28,072 nucleotides of DNA from UBA6183 sp034676125 (lineage in GTDB: Bacteria; Bacteroidota; Bacteroidia; UKL13-3): NCBI GenBank assembly GCA_034676125.1, contig JAUCCO010000030.1:1-28072 (forward strand), written 5' to 3'. Shown here in pieces: positions 16,810-24,925 of the stretch. Both the position numbers and the translations under genes were made by a program. Numbering within the stretch: the stretch's first letter is position 1; the number at the start of each line of letters is the position of its first letter. Below the pieces are notes generated by a model. It did not search any database. It was not told the DNA's origin and saw only the letters and a program-made list of their open reading frames with translations.

Positions 16810-17027
16810 TTTCTCTTGCGATGATATCTTTAACAACAAATTTATCTATTTGCATTTTCCAATTTTATTAGCATTTTTACAACAAGTTTAGTGGCATTGC
16901 ATACACTTAAAGTGATTCATGTTTTTGTTAATTAAAGTTTTAAAGTCCTAGAAAAAGTGCTTATTCAAGAGAAAACAAGTATTAAAGCTGCTTGGTATTT
17001 TTATTTTATCCTAATGCAAACGCTCTG

Positions 17028-17059
17028 TTTGTGCTTAACAGAAAGAATATGTAGCTTTA
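17028..17059 (+). promoter_or_regulatory. Promoter of the two-component operon
   Basis: TTTG (17028-17031), exactly 20 nt, TAGCTTTA (17052-17059). This matches TTTG-N20-TAnnTTTG apart from the final base. It leaves 26 nt to the ATG of the first response regulator. Confidence 0.55.
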
Positions 17060-17085
17060 TTGTTATACTTAACTAACTTCCCAAC

Positions 17086-17544
17086 ATGATTTCTAAAAAC
17101 ATCAATGTACTTCTTGCAGATGACGACAAAGACGATTGTATGTTATTTAGAGAAGCCCTGGAAGAATTAGAATTACCAACTAAACTTACTACAGTTAGTG
17201 ATGGGGAACAATTAATGAACCTACTTAATCAAACCTCAGAACAGTTTTATAATGTTTTATTTCTTGACTTAAACATGCCACGTAAAAATGGGTTTACTTG
17301 TTTAGAAGAAATAAAATGTAATCCAAAATTAAAATCATTGCCTGTAATTATTTTTTCTACCTCTTATGATTTAGCCATTGCCGACAAACTATACAAAAGT
17401 GGCGCACAGCATTACATCTGCAAACCTGTTGATTTTTTACAACTAAAAAATACCATTAGGCAAGCAATTACATTTATCATTAATAACGATGATAACTTTT
17501 GTGAAGTCTCACAAAAACCGACAAAAAATTACTTACTTAGTTAG
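17086..17544 (+). CDS. Single-domain CheY-like response regulator (first of a tandem pair)
   Basis: This 152-residue protein is a receiver domain only. The acidic pocket is ADDD (11-14), the phosphorylated residue is Asp61 in LFLDLNMPRKNG, the switch residue lies in IIFSTS, and the conserved lysine is in YICKPVD. It has no DNA-binding or enzyme domain, so it should act by protein contact or as a phosphate carrier, like Rcp1-type regulators paired with PAS/phytochrome kinases. The next gene, 26 nt downstream, encodes a close paralogue, and the kinase follows. Confidence 0.92.
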   Translation: MISKNINVLLADDDKDDCMLFREALEELELPTKLTTVSDGEQLMNLLNQTSEQFYNVLFLDLNMPRKNGFTCLEEIKCNPKLKSLPVIIFSTSYDLAIADKLYKSGAQHYICKPVDFLQLKNTIRQAITFIINNDDNFCEVSQKPTKNYLLS

Positions 17545-17570
17545 TAGTTTAAACACGATACTTTTATAAA

Positions 17571-18077
17571 ATGAAAACAACATCAACAAAAGAAGAGTCT
17601 AATGATGAAGCAATTTCACAAATGATAAATATACTTCTTGCCGATGACGATACTGCAGATTGTCTGCTTTTTAAAGAAGCTTTAGAAGAGATACCACTAA
17701 ACACAAATCTTACCACGGTATATAATGGCGAACAACTGCTTGAAGAGCTAGAGAAAAACGAACTGCCTGATGTGCTTTTTCTTGACCTTAACATGCCTCG
17801 TAAAAATGGTTTTGTAGCTTTAGGACAAATAAAACGTAGCACCCAATTGCAAAATATTCCTGTTGTTGTATTCTCAACTGCATCAGACATGGAGTCTATT
17901 AAAAAAGTATATAGAGATGCGGCACATTATTACATAACGAAACCTGCGGATTTTATACAACTTAAAAAGTTAATTTATGAAGCACTTGTTCTTATAACAC
18001 AAAAAGACAACCGTATTCCACTACTAGATACATTTGTTATTAAAGACAATCCGATAACAATTTCGGATAAAAAATGA
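17571..18077 (+). CDS. Single-domain CheY-like response regulator (second of a tandem pair)
   Basis: This 168-residue receiver-only protein has the ADDD pocket (24-27), phospho-acceptor Asp72 in LFLDLNMPRKNG, switch motif VVFSTA and Lys in YITKPAD. It shares long identical stretches with the preceding regulator (LTTV, LFLDLNMPRKNGF), so the two arose by tandem duplication. An acidic N-terminal extension of about 18 residues precedes MINILLADDD; a start at that Met (17622) is possible. Its last 4 nt overlap the kinase start (ATGA), implying translational coupling. Confidence 0.92.
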   Translation: MKTTSTKEESNDEAISQMINILLADDDTADCLLFKEALEEIPLNTNLTTVYNGEQLLEELEKNELPDVLFLDLNMPRKNGFVALGQIKRSTQLQNIPVVVFSTASDMESIKKVYRDAAHYYITKPADFIQLKKLIYEALVLITQKDNRIPLLDTFVIKDNPITISDKK

Positions 18078-19666
18078 AAACAACTGTAACCAAAAACAAA
18101 TTGCCTGCCCAAAAAGTTGTAATAGAAAACACTATTCAGGAAGTTACAAAAGGCACATCAACAATTGGGATAAAAGAAGCCATAGCACATTTAAGCAGCT
18201 TACCTTCAAACACAGATATGTCATATATCTATGTGCAGTTTCTTAGCCCAGAACATAAAGTAGTATTTTCTGAAATTTTATCTGAGCATACAAAAAAGGA
18301 AGTACACGAAATTGATGACTTAGCTAAAAAAAATCCAAACAATGTTATTATCATTCAATACAATAAAAACATTGAAGAAGTTGAATCGGCTAACGAAAAA
18401 CTCACTGCTATTAATAAAGAGCTTCAATCGCACAATGATTTATTAAATGAAGCATACCAATATGCAGAAGCTATAACAGACACCATACATGATGCGATGA
18501 TTGTACTTGACAAAAATCTGCGCATCAAATCGGCTAACAAATCATTCTATAAAAAATTTAAGGTTAACGCAGAAGAAACTGAAGGCGTATTTTTATTTGA
18601 TTTAGGAAATAAACAATGGAACATTCCTGCGTTACGAGATTTTTTACAAGAAATCATCACAAAAAAAACCAGGTTTCTTGGTTATGAAGTTTCACATAAT
18701 TTCCCCAACATAGGTGAAAAAACAATGTTACTAAATGCAAGTCGTGTTATACAAAAAAAGCATGGCGAAGAATTAATTCTACTATCAATAAATGACATTA
18801 CCGATTTAAGAAAGTTAGCAGCAGAGAAACAATCCATAGAAAAGGAGTTACACAAAAAAGAAATCGAACTTCAAAAAAAACACGCTATATTATTAGAAAA
18901 AACAGTTAAACAGCGCACAAAAGATTTGGTCCAAGTTAATCAAGAACTTGAAAAAATGAACAAAGAATTAGAATCATTTACCTTCATTTCAAGTCATGAT
19001 TTGCAAGAACCACTGCGTAAAATACAAACGCTTGCAGGAAGGGTTTTAGATAAAGAACATCAAACCTTATCAGAAAACGGTAAAAACTATTTTCATTTAA
19101 TGCAAAACGCAGCGCATAGAATGCAAACACTTATTCAGGATTTACTTGCATTTTCGCGTATTAGAGCGGCCGATCGAAAGTTTGAAACAACAGATTTAAA
19201 TATCATAATTGAAGAAGTAAGAAATGAACTTAAAGAAACCATAGCTGAAAAGAAAGCCATATTAACGGTTAAACAAACTTGCACTGTAAATATTATTCCA
19301 TTCCAGTTTCGACAGCTCATGTACAATCTTATCAGTAATGCACTTAAATTTTCAAACCCAGAAGTTGAAACACGTATAACAATAGATACTTGCATTATAA
19401 AATACAGCAAATTAAATGTTGCAAATCTTCCAAAACAAAAAGAGTATTGCCATATTACCATCACCGATAATGGAATTGGTTTTGAAACAGAATTTGCCGA
19501 AAAAATATTTGAGGTATTTCAAAAACTACACAGCAAAGATGAGTATGCTGGCACGGGTATTGGCTTAGCAATTGTTAAAAAAATAGTTGACAACCACAAA
19601 GGAATTATCACAGCAAACAGCATACTTAACCAAGGAACCACCTTTAACATTTACATTCCTGCATAA
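18074..19666 (+). CDS. Soluble PAS histidine kinase with an N-terminal CheB-like remnant
   Basis: This 530-residue protein has no transmembrane segment. Residues about 26-80 resemble the beginning of a CheB methylesterase domain (KGTSTIGIKEA, HLSSLPSNTDM, VQFLSPEHK, EILSEHTKKEV). The position of the catalytic His in VQHLSP-type motifs is Phe56, and the domain stops before the catalytic Asp region, so it should be inactive. A coiled coil (about 98-128) leads to a PAS domain (about 129-246; ITDTIHDAMIVLDKNLRIKS, LGNKQWNIPALR, MLLNASRVI) of the type at the end of CheB-CheR-PAS hybrids. A second coiled coil (about 247-300) precedes the HisKA domain with phospho-acceptor His308 (SSHDLQEPLRKI). The ATPase domain has N-box NLISNALKFS, DNGIGF (465-470) and GTGIGLAI (493-500). 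The likely partners are the two receivers encoded just upstream. Confidence 0.9.
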   Translation: MKTTVTKNKLPAQKVVIENTIQEVTKGTSTIGIKEAIAHLSSLPSNTDMSYIYVQFLSPEHKVVFSEILSEHTKKEVHEIDDLAKKNPNNVIIIQYNKNIEEVESANEKLTAINKELQSHNDLLNEAYQYAEAITDTIHDAMIVLDKNLRIKSANKSFYKKFKVNAEETEGVFLFDLGNKQWNIPALRDFLQEIITKKTRFLGYEVSHNFPNIGEKTMLLNASRVIQKKHGEELILLSINDITDLRKLAAEKQSIEKELHKKEIELQKKHAILLEKTVKQRTKDLVQVNQELEKMNKELESFTFISSHDLQEPLRKIQTLAGRVLDKEHQTLSENGKNYFHLMQNAAHRMQTLIQDLLAFSRIRAADRKFETTDLNIIIEEVRNELKETIAEKKAILTVKQTCTVNIIPFQFRQLMYNLISNALKFSNPEVETRITIDTCIIKYSKLNVANLPKQKEYCHITITDNGIGFETEFAEKIFEVFQKLHSKDEYAGTGIGLAIVKKIVDNHKGIITANSILNQGTTFNIYIPA

Positions 19667-19685
19667 GTTGCGAGTAAAAAAAACA

Positions 19686-20234
19686 ATGAACGAAAAACAA
19701 AAAAACTATAAGCCAAGATTGATATTGCTTTCTGATTTATGGGGTATAGAAAAAGCGGAATGGATTTTTTATTACGCCAATATTTTAGCACAACATTTCG
19801 ACCTAAAATTTTATGATAGTTGCGATTTGGCCAATATTGATAAAAGCGATTATTTAGAAGAAAAATTACACCATCAATTTATAAATGGTGGAGTAACAAA
19901 AGCCGTTGAAAATTTACTTCAACAAGAAACCGAAAATTTAAACATACTAGGTTTTAGTATTGGTGGATATATAGGTTGGAAAGCTTGTTTAGCAGGTATA
20001 AATGCACAACATTTATTCGCAATATCATCAACCCGGCTTAGGTTTGAAACTGAAAAACCACCCATAAATTGCACCTTATTTTATGGCGAAAATGATGCCT
20101 ACAAACCTGATAAAAGTTGGTTTGATAAACTAAACATCAAACAAAATTGTTACCCAAATCATGGTCACGATTTATATAAAAACCAAACGATAGCAGAAAG
20201 CATTTGCAAACAAATTATTGAACAAATAAAATAG
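19686..20234 (+). CDS. Small alpha/beta hydrolase-like protein
   Basis: This 182-residue protein has the nucleophile elbow GFSIGG (Ser91), a candidate acid Asp137 in YGENDAY, and a candidate His in NHGHDLY (159-161), so a plausible catalytic triad. The N-terminal strand RLILLSDLWG also fits the fold. It is short for the family (lid region reduced), and the substrate is unknown. A much longer in-frame reading beginning at 19587 overlaps the kinase and is unlikely; ATG 19686 sits 19 nt after the kinase stop. Same-strand spacing suggests it belongs to the two-component operon. It converges on rmuC with 16 nt between. Confidence 0.75.
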   Translation: MNEKQKNYKPRLILLSDLWGIEKAEWIFYYANILAQHFDLKFYDSCDLANIDKSDYLEEKLHHQFINGGVTKAVENLLQQETENLNILGFSIGGYIGWKACLAGINAQHLFAISSTRLRFETEKPPINCTLFYGENDAYKPDKSWFDKLNIKQNCYPNHGHDLYKNQTIAESICKQIIEQIK

Positions 20235-20250
20235 TTAATAAGCCAATTAT

Positions 20251-21783
20251 TTATTCTTGCTCCTCAGTATCTTCTTCATCTTTATTATCCTCAGTATCTT
20301 CTTCATCTTTATTATCCAATATCAACTTTGTTTCAACCAATGGCAATTCTTGTACATTGCGTAGTTTGCGCTCAATTGACCTCGTGCGTACTTCAGAAGA
20401 ATCAATAACATTGGTGGCCTCTATCAATTTCTTTTTAGTTTTGGCCAGCACATCACCAAACTGACCAAAATCTGTTTTAACAGCACCCAACAAATCCCAC
20501 ACTTCACTACTCCGTTTTTCAATGGCCAAAGTTCTAAAACCCATTTGCAAACTATTTAGTAATGCACTTAAAGTGGTAGGGCCAGTAATGGTAATTTTAT
20601 AGTCTCTTTGTAACTGCTCAAACAGTCCCGGAACCCTTAATACTTCGCCAAATAAACTTTCGTAAGGTAAAAACATAATGCCATACTCTGTGGTGTTAGG
20701 TGGATCAATATATTTTTCTTTAATGTCTTTTGCATTCTTTTTAATGCCATTAATAAATGCTTTGCGAAATTCATCAATTTTATCAATATCGCCTTTTTCA
20801 TAAGCATCTACTAGCGATTCATAATCCTCTTTTGGAAACTTAGAATCTATGGGTAACCAAAGTGATTTTTCTAAATTATTACCATGTGGCATTTTAATAG
20901 CAAACTCAACCAATGCACCACTACCCTCTTTCGTTTTTACATTCTTCGCGTATTGTTCGTTGGTTAATAAATCTTCAATAATATTTTGCAATTGGTATTC
21001 GCCCAATACACCTCTCGATTTTACATTGCTCATTACCTTTTTTAAATCGCCAACACTTACTGCCAAAGTTTGCATTTCGCCCAAACCTTTATGCACCGCT
21101 TCTAGCCTATCGCTTACTTGTTTAAATGATTCGCCTAAACGTTTTTCTAATGTTTCATTTAGTTTTTCGTCAACCGTTTTACGCATTTCTTCCAGCTTTT
21201 TTTCATTGCCTTCTTGCATTGTTTTTACCGATTTTTCTAACGATAATTTAAGTTCAGCAATCTTCTCGCTATTAGCTGTATTTTGAGTTTGCTGATTGCT
21301 TTCAAAAGTCGTGAATTGTTCTCTTAACCGTTCTTTGTAATCCTTTAGCGCATCATTCAATTCCTTTTTAAATGCATCTAAGTTTTCTTTAAGCTCGGTT
21401 CGGCTTTCTTTGCTGTTGTTATCAATTTCTCTTTTAAAATCTATCAGTTTTTCTTCAAATGTTTTACGAATGGCTTCAAGCTTCTCTTCATTCGACTTGG
21501 TTAAATTACTTAACTGTTCAGAAAATGTTTGGGTAAATTTATTGAGTTGATTTCCAATTTCTGTTCTTAAACCTGTTGCAGTTTCTGCACTTTCTTTACG
21601 ATTAGTAACAAACTCATCTTTTATGTTTTTTTCGGTGTCTTTTAAATTCGAAGTAAGCGCTACAATCGAAGATTTCAATTCATTAAGTGTTTCGCCAAAC
21701 GACACTTTACCGGCCTTAATGGTAAAATAAATATTTACTATTAAAAGTAAGGCAATAGCAGAAAGTAGGAATATCGTTATCAT
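20251..21783 (-). CDS. rmuC: DNA recombination protein RmuC
   Basis: This 510-residue protein has an N-terminal transmembrane helix (about 2-20), a long coiled coil (about 30-235, rich in K/E with TFEEKL and TVDEKL heptads) and then the RmuC nuclease-like domain. Typical motifs are VKSRGVLGEYQLQNIIEDLL, LWLPIDSKFPKEDYE, KYIDPPNTTEYGIMFLPYESL, GPTTLSALLNSLQMGFRTLAIEKRS split across that region. RmuC limits recombination between inverted repeats; its enzymatic action is inferred from the family. The acidic C-terminal tail contains a perfect duplication (see repeat entry). Confidence 0.95.
   Translation of the reverse strand: MITIFLLSAIALLLIVNIYFTIKAGKVSFGETLNELKSSIVALTSNLKDTEKNIKDEFVTNRKESAETATGLRTEIGNQLNKFTQTFSEQLSNLTKSNEEKLEAIRKTFEEKLIDFKREIDNNSKESRTELKENLDAFKKELNDALKDYKERLREQFTTFESNQQTQNTANSEKIAELKLSLEKSVKTMQEGNEKKLEEMRKTVDEKLNETLEKRLGESFKQVSDRLEAVHKGLGEMQTLAVSVGDLKKVMSNVKSRGVLGEYQLQNIIEDLLTNEQYAKNVKTKEGSGALVEFAIKMPHGNNLEKSLWLPIDSKFPKEDYESLVDAYEKGDIDKIDEFRKAFINGIKKNAKDIKEKYIDPPNTTEYGIMFLPYESLFGEVLRVPGLFEQLQRDYKITITGPTTLSALLNSLQMGFRTLAIEKRSSEVWDLLGAVKTDFGQFGDVLAKTKKKLIEATNVIDSSEVRTRSIERKLRNVQELPLVETKLILDNKDEEDTEDNKDEEDTEEQE
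20261..20314 (-). repeat. Perfect 27-bp tandem duplication in the rmuC tail
   Basis: Positions 20261-20287 and 20288-20314 are identical over all 27 bases. On the minus strand this gives two in-frame 9-residue acidic units based on KDEEDTED near the C-terminus of RmuC. The reading frame stays intact. Perfect identity indicates a recent slippage event or an unstable length-variable tract. Confidence 0.9.
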
Positions 21784-21946
21784 GATTGATTATCAATTTA
21801 AGCAATTTAATTTCTTTACATCAAAAATCATTAACTCCATAGTAATTTATTAAAACATCAACCCTACTATTTTTTTAAATTAACATAAACCTACCATACC
21901 TAACAAATTAAACACGCGCCACCAAAACGCATGACAAAAGTCAGTA

Positions 21947-21974
21947 TTGCACCTCGAATTAAATACTAATTTTG
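21947..21974 (+). promoter_or_regulatory. Probable promoter of the methyltransferase gene
   Basis: TAATTTTG (21967-21974) matches TAnnTTTG exactly, 41 nt before the ATG at 22016. A TTG at 21947-21949 could be the -33 box, but the spacer (17 nt) is shorter than usual. The 21784-22015 spacer also has to carry the divergent rmuC promoter, which I could not place. Confidence 0.45.
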
Positions 21975-22015
21975 AATTGGTCTAAATAAAAATAAAACCA
22001 TAAAGTAATAATAAC

Positions 22016-22792
22016 ATGTCGAATAAAACTATAAATACCGAACAAGGTCATTGGATATTAGCAAAAATGGGTAAAAAAGTATTACGCCCAGGCGGAAAAG
22101 AATTAACCTTAAAACTGATTAAACATTTAAATATAACATCCACAGATGACATTGTTGAGTTTGCTCCAGGAATTGGATACACCGCTTCACTAACCTTACA
22201 AAAAAGTCCAAAAAGTTATACTGGTATTGAGTTAAACGAAGAAGCTGCTGGTAATTTAAGGAAAACAATTAAGGGTGATGATAGAAGAATAATTATTGGA
22301 AACGCAGCAGATACTACATTGGCCGAAAATTATGCAAACAAAGTTTATGGAGAAGCCATGCTCACCATGCATGCAGATCACAGGAAATCGGAAATTATAC
22401 GTGAGGCACACCGCATTTTAAAAAAGGGTGGTTTATATGGCATACACGAGTTGGGCTTATACCCAAATGATATTAACGAAGCCATTAAAACCGATCTTCA
22501 AAAACAACTGGCTTTATCAATAAAAGTTAATGCACGGCCACTTACCCAAATTGAATGGACAACATTATTAGAAAAAGAAGGTTTTAAAATTGTTCATATA
22601 GAAACCAACCCAATGGCCTTATTAGAAACCAAAAGAATAATTGATGACGAAGGTTTTTTTAGGACGATTAAAATTGTTTACAATATCCTTACGCATCCTG
22701 ATGAGCGTAAACGAATATTGGCCATGCGAAATATGTTTAGAGCATATAATGATAATATGAATGCGATTGTAATTATTGCCGAAAAAATTTAG
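22016..22792 (+). CDS. Class I SAM-dependent methyltransferase, substrate unknown
   Basis: This 258-residue Rossmann-fold methyltransferase carries motif I as VEFAPGIGY (47-55), an acidic residue at the end of the second strand (YTGIELNEEA), and a post-II region GNAADTTLAENYANKVYGEAMLT read in two parts. The LKKGGLYGIHELGL segment is motif III/post-III. The start segment GHWILAKMGKKVLRPGG is conserved-looking. No clue to the methyl acceptor comes from the neighbours: rmuC lies divergent and a long repeat-bearing spacer follows. Confidence 0.85.
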   Translation: MSNKTINTEQGHWILAKMGKKVLRPGGKELTLKLIKHLNITSTDDIVEFAPGIGYTASLTLQKSPKSYTGIELNEEAAGNLRKTIKGDDRRIIIGNAADTTLAENYANKVYGEAMLTMHADHRKSEIIREAHRILKKGGLYGIHELGLYPNDINEAIKTDLQKQLALSIKVNARPLTQIEWTTLLEKEGFKIVHIETNPMALLETKRIIDDEGFFRTIKIVYNILTHPDERKRILAMRNMFRAYNDNMNAIVIIAEKI

Positions 22793-22891
22793 GATTTATT
22801 TTAAATAATTTGATATAAAACGAAAGTTTTTTTGAACTAAAAATAGTGAAGTCATAGTTATATACCTGCTTAATTAAACTTGTGTTGACTT

Positions 22892-23102
22892 ATACCGAAA
22901 GCACATCCAATATAATCCCATTTCGGTTTGGTCTCATTGAACTATTTTCATGTAGCATCGGCATTACCATTGTAAAATAATACCAATGTGATTTATAATT
23001 TATGCCAATAATAAATCTTACAGTGGTATATGCCGATAAGAAAGAGGTTTGGTACAATGCAGTGAAACGAAATTGGACCATTGCTTATTTCACATCGGTA
23101 TT
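22892..23102. repeat. Large imperfect inverted repeat
   Basis: The sequence from 22892 rightwards and the reverse complement of the sequence ending at 23102 align over about 85 bp with almost no gaps. Both start ATACCGA and share TCC-ATTTCG, CATTG, ATCGGCAT, TACCA and TGTAA in the same order and spacing; I judge identity at roughly 60%. A 39-codon ORF (23002-23121, starts MPIINLTVVYADKKEVWYNA) and a minus-strand ORF (22890-23081) lie within it; both look incidental. The flanks (22793-22891 and 23142-23249) show nothing identifiable. Confidence 0.5.
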
Positions 23103-23141
23103 ATTTTTTAGTTTGAAATAAAAAATAATTACAATTGGTAT
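23100..23141 (-). repeat. Dispersed AT-rich 42-bp repeat, copy 2
   Basis: Read on the minus strand this starts ATACCAATTGTAATTA and ends AAACTAAAAAATAAT, matching 5425-5466 at 38 of 42 positions by eye. The centre also folds on itself (ATTATTTTTT against AAAAAATAAT). It abuts the right end of the imperfect inverted repeat. Confidence 0.6.
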
Positions 23142-23249
23142 TAAATTTCAAAACAACTCTTGCATTTGTGATTATTTATAGGCAAATTTACATAACTGAT
23201 TGTTAGCCCAAACAGTGCTACTATGAAATAAAAATCAAACCCTAAACAT

Positions 23250-23870
23250 ATGAAAAAGTTTATTTTATTATTACTCCCAACCATACTATTGCAAAGCTGC
23301 TTTAAGTTTAACACTGATGAAAAATCGACACCAACAGTTGTTGATTTTACATTTAGAGATTACTATAACAATGATGTTATTGCTAACATGAAAGTTTGCA
23401 TGACAAAGCAAAGAGGTCTCTCTATTACGGCTAGCCCTACATACGTAGTCGACACTTTTGTAACAAATGAAAATGGTAATATTACCTTTGCTTTTCAAAA
23501 TGAACAGAGCCAGATTTACAATATTGCTCCAGTAAACAATAATGAAACTGACTATGGCGGCTTTGAAGAAATTAGCCTTTCAACAGGATTAAAGAATTCA
23601 AAAACAGTACAAGTTAGAAAAATAAATCACCTAAAAGTAATTCTGAATGATAAAACACATAGTTATCAAAAAGTAAGAATATCCTTTGGTCCAGAACTGC
23701 TTCCGTATACTTTTTATGAAGGTAATTTTAAAGATACAGTTATAATTTTTAAATGTTTACCAGAAACAAGCCGCAATTCATTTCATATAAACCTTGACAA
23801 TAAAACTGCCATTGAAGCAGTTTTTGTAATTCCTAAAGTAGATACCTTTACTGTTAGTTATGATTTTTAA
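23250..23870 (+). CDS. Putative lipoprotein, unknown function
   Basis: This 206-residue protein has a short lipoprotein signal with Cys at residue 17 (LLQSC). After it comes an all-beta region: VVDFTFRDYYNNDVIANMKVCM and VTNENGNITFAF are reminiscent of carboxypeptidase-regulatory-like or transthyretin-like Ig folds with an embedded DxNG turn, but the match is too weak to assign. It is likely attached to the outer membrane or the periplasmic face. The stop codon overlaps the next start (TAATG), so the two genes are translationally coupled. Confidence 0.75.
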   Translation: MKKFILLLLPTILLQSCFKFNTDEKSTPTVVDFTFRDYYNNDVIANMKVCMTKQRGLSITASPTYVVDTFVTNENGNITFAFQNEQSQIYNIAPVNNNETDYGGFEEISLSTGLKNSKTVQVRKINHLKVILNDKTHSYQKVRISFGPELLPYTFYEGNFKDTVIIFKCLPETSRNSFHINLDNKTAIEAVFVIPKVDTFTVSYDF

Positions 23871-24250
23871 TGAAAGACATTATAAAAAAGTTTAAATTTA
23901 AAGATACGGCAGTTGTAATTAATGCACCTCTATTATTAAAAAATCAATTTATTGAATTGGGATTTAAAAGCAATTTCAACCCAAAAATAAAAAGTGCAAA
24001 TACACTTGTCTTTATCAATAACAAAACGGAATTGATTGATTTTTTAAAGCATCAACTCAAACAAATTGAAACGGATAGTGTATTTTGGTTTGCTTATCCA
24101 AAAGGTACATCAAACATAAAAACCGATATTAACCGAGATATTATTAAAGTAGTTGCTGAAGAGTTTAGTATTACCGCAGTTGCAGCAATAGCTATTAATG
24201 AAACTTGGAGCGGATTACGATTTAGACCTATTGATAAAGTTGGTACTTGA
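23870..24250 (+). CDS. DUF3052-like cytoplasmic protein
   Basis: This 126-residue protein has no signal peptide. It carries the pattern of DUF3052-type proteins: TAVVINAP near the start, FWFAYPKGTSNIKTDINRD in the middle and AIAINETWSGLRFRP at the end. The family function is unknown. Its start ATG shares one base with the stop of the upstream lipoprotein gene (TAATG), which indicates co-expression. That coupling of an exported lipoprotein with a cytoplasmic DUF3052-like protein may be local. Confidence 0.78.
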   Translation: MKDIIKKFKFKDTAVVINAPLLLKNQFIELGFKSNFNPKIKSANTLVFINNKTELIDFLKHQLKQIETDSVFWFAYPKGTSNIKTDINRDIIKVVAEEFSITAVAAIAINETWSGLRFRPIDKVGT

Positions 24251-24342
24251 TGTAAAACATAAATACGCATCGTTTTGTTTAATAAGTATGCAATAGTAAT
24301 TTGCATGATGTGTTCAAATACCATTTATTAAACCAATTAATT

Positions 24343-24876
24343 ATGAATAATACACTTAAAACAATATTAGTAGGCCTATCTTTTGGGTTATACGCTTGCG
24401 CAACCATACCACCAAAAGCGGTAGCCATTAAACCATTTAACCTAGAAAAATACCTGGGCACTTGGTACGAAATAGCAAGGATAGATTTTAAATTTGAAAA
24501 AGATTTAAACAACACTACCGCCAATTACGCACTAAAACCAAATGGCATGGTAAAGGTTACCAACAAAGGTTACAATACCAAAACTGGCAAATGGAAACAA
24601 GCCATAGGAAAAGCCAAATTTGCCGACCAAGAAAACACAGCAATGCTTAAGGTTTCATTTTTTGGACCGTTTTATAGTGGTTACAATGTAATTGCTATTG
24701 ATGCCGATTATAAATATGCTTTGGTTGCTGGTGCAAGTCTTGATTACCTTTGGATTTTATCGCGCGAAAAAAGCATTCCGATGGAAGTAAAAAACAACTA
24801 CCTTAAAATTGCTGAACAAGCAGGCTACGATACATCTAGGTTACTTTGGGTTGAGCAAAACAATCAAAATCAATAA
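24343..24876 (+). CDS. Blc-type outer-membrane lipocalin (lipoprotein)
   Basis: This 177-residue protein has a lipoprotein signal with Cys at residue 19 (LYAC). The lipocalin signature YLGTWYEIARID, the Blc-like NVIAIDADYKYALVAG strand and the closing LWILSREKSIP are all present. Bacterial Blc lipocalins bind lipids such as lysophospholipids at the outer membrane. The ATG at 24343 is chosen because the signal peptide starts there; an upstream TTG at 24301 would bury the signal. No promoter was recognised in the 92-bp spacer before it. Confidence 0.93.
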   Translation: MNNTLKTILVGLSFGLYACATIPPKAVAIKPFNLEKYLGTWYEIARIDFKFEKDLNNTTANYALKPNGMVKVTNKGYNTKTGKWKQAIGKAKFADQENTAMLKVSFFGPFYSGYNVIAIDADYKYALVAGASLDYLWILSREKSIPMEVKNNYLKIAEQAGYDTSRLLWVEQNNQNQ

Positions 24877-24925
24877 TTATTATTAAATAAACTTATGAAC
24901 GAGTACATGAACTCATTTTAGTTTT

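Noticed and set aside
17564..17890. A 108-codon open frame antisense to the second response regulator
   Set aside because: Serine-rich low-complexity reading of the opposite strand of a clear receiver gene.
19587..19685. Longer start for the alpha/beta hydrolase inside the kinase gene
   Set aside because: It would overlap the conserved kinase C-terminus by 80 nt; the ATG at 19686 gives a normal N-terminal strand.
22890..23081. A 63-codon minus-strand ORF within the inverted repeat
   Set aside because: It spans both halves of the repeat and has no recognised family; the frame can be explained by the repeat structure.
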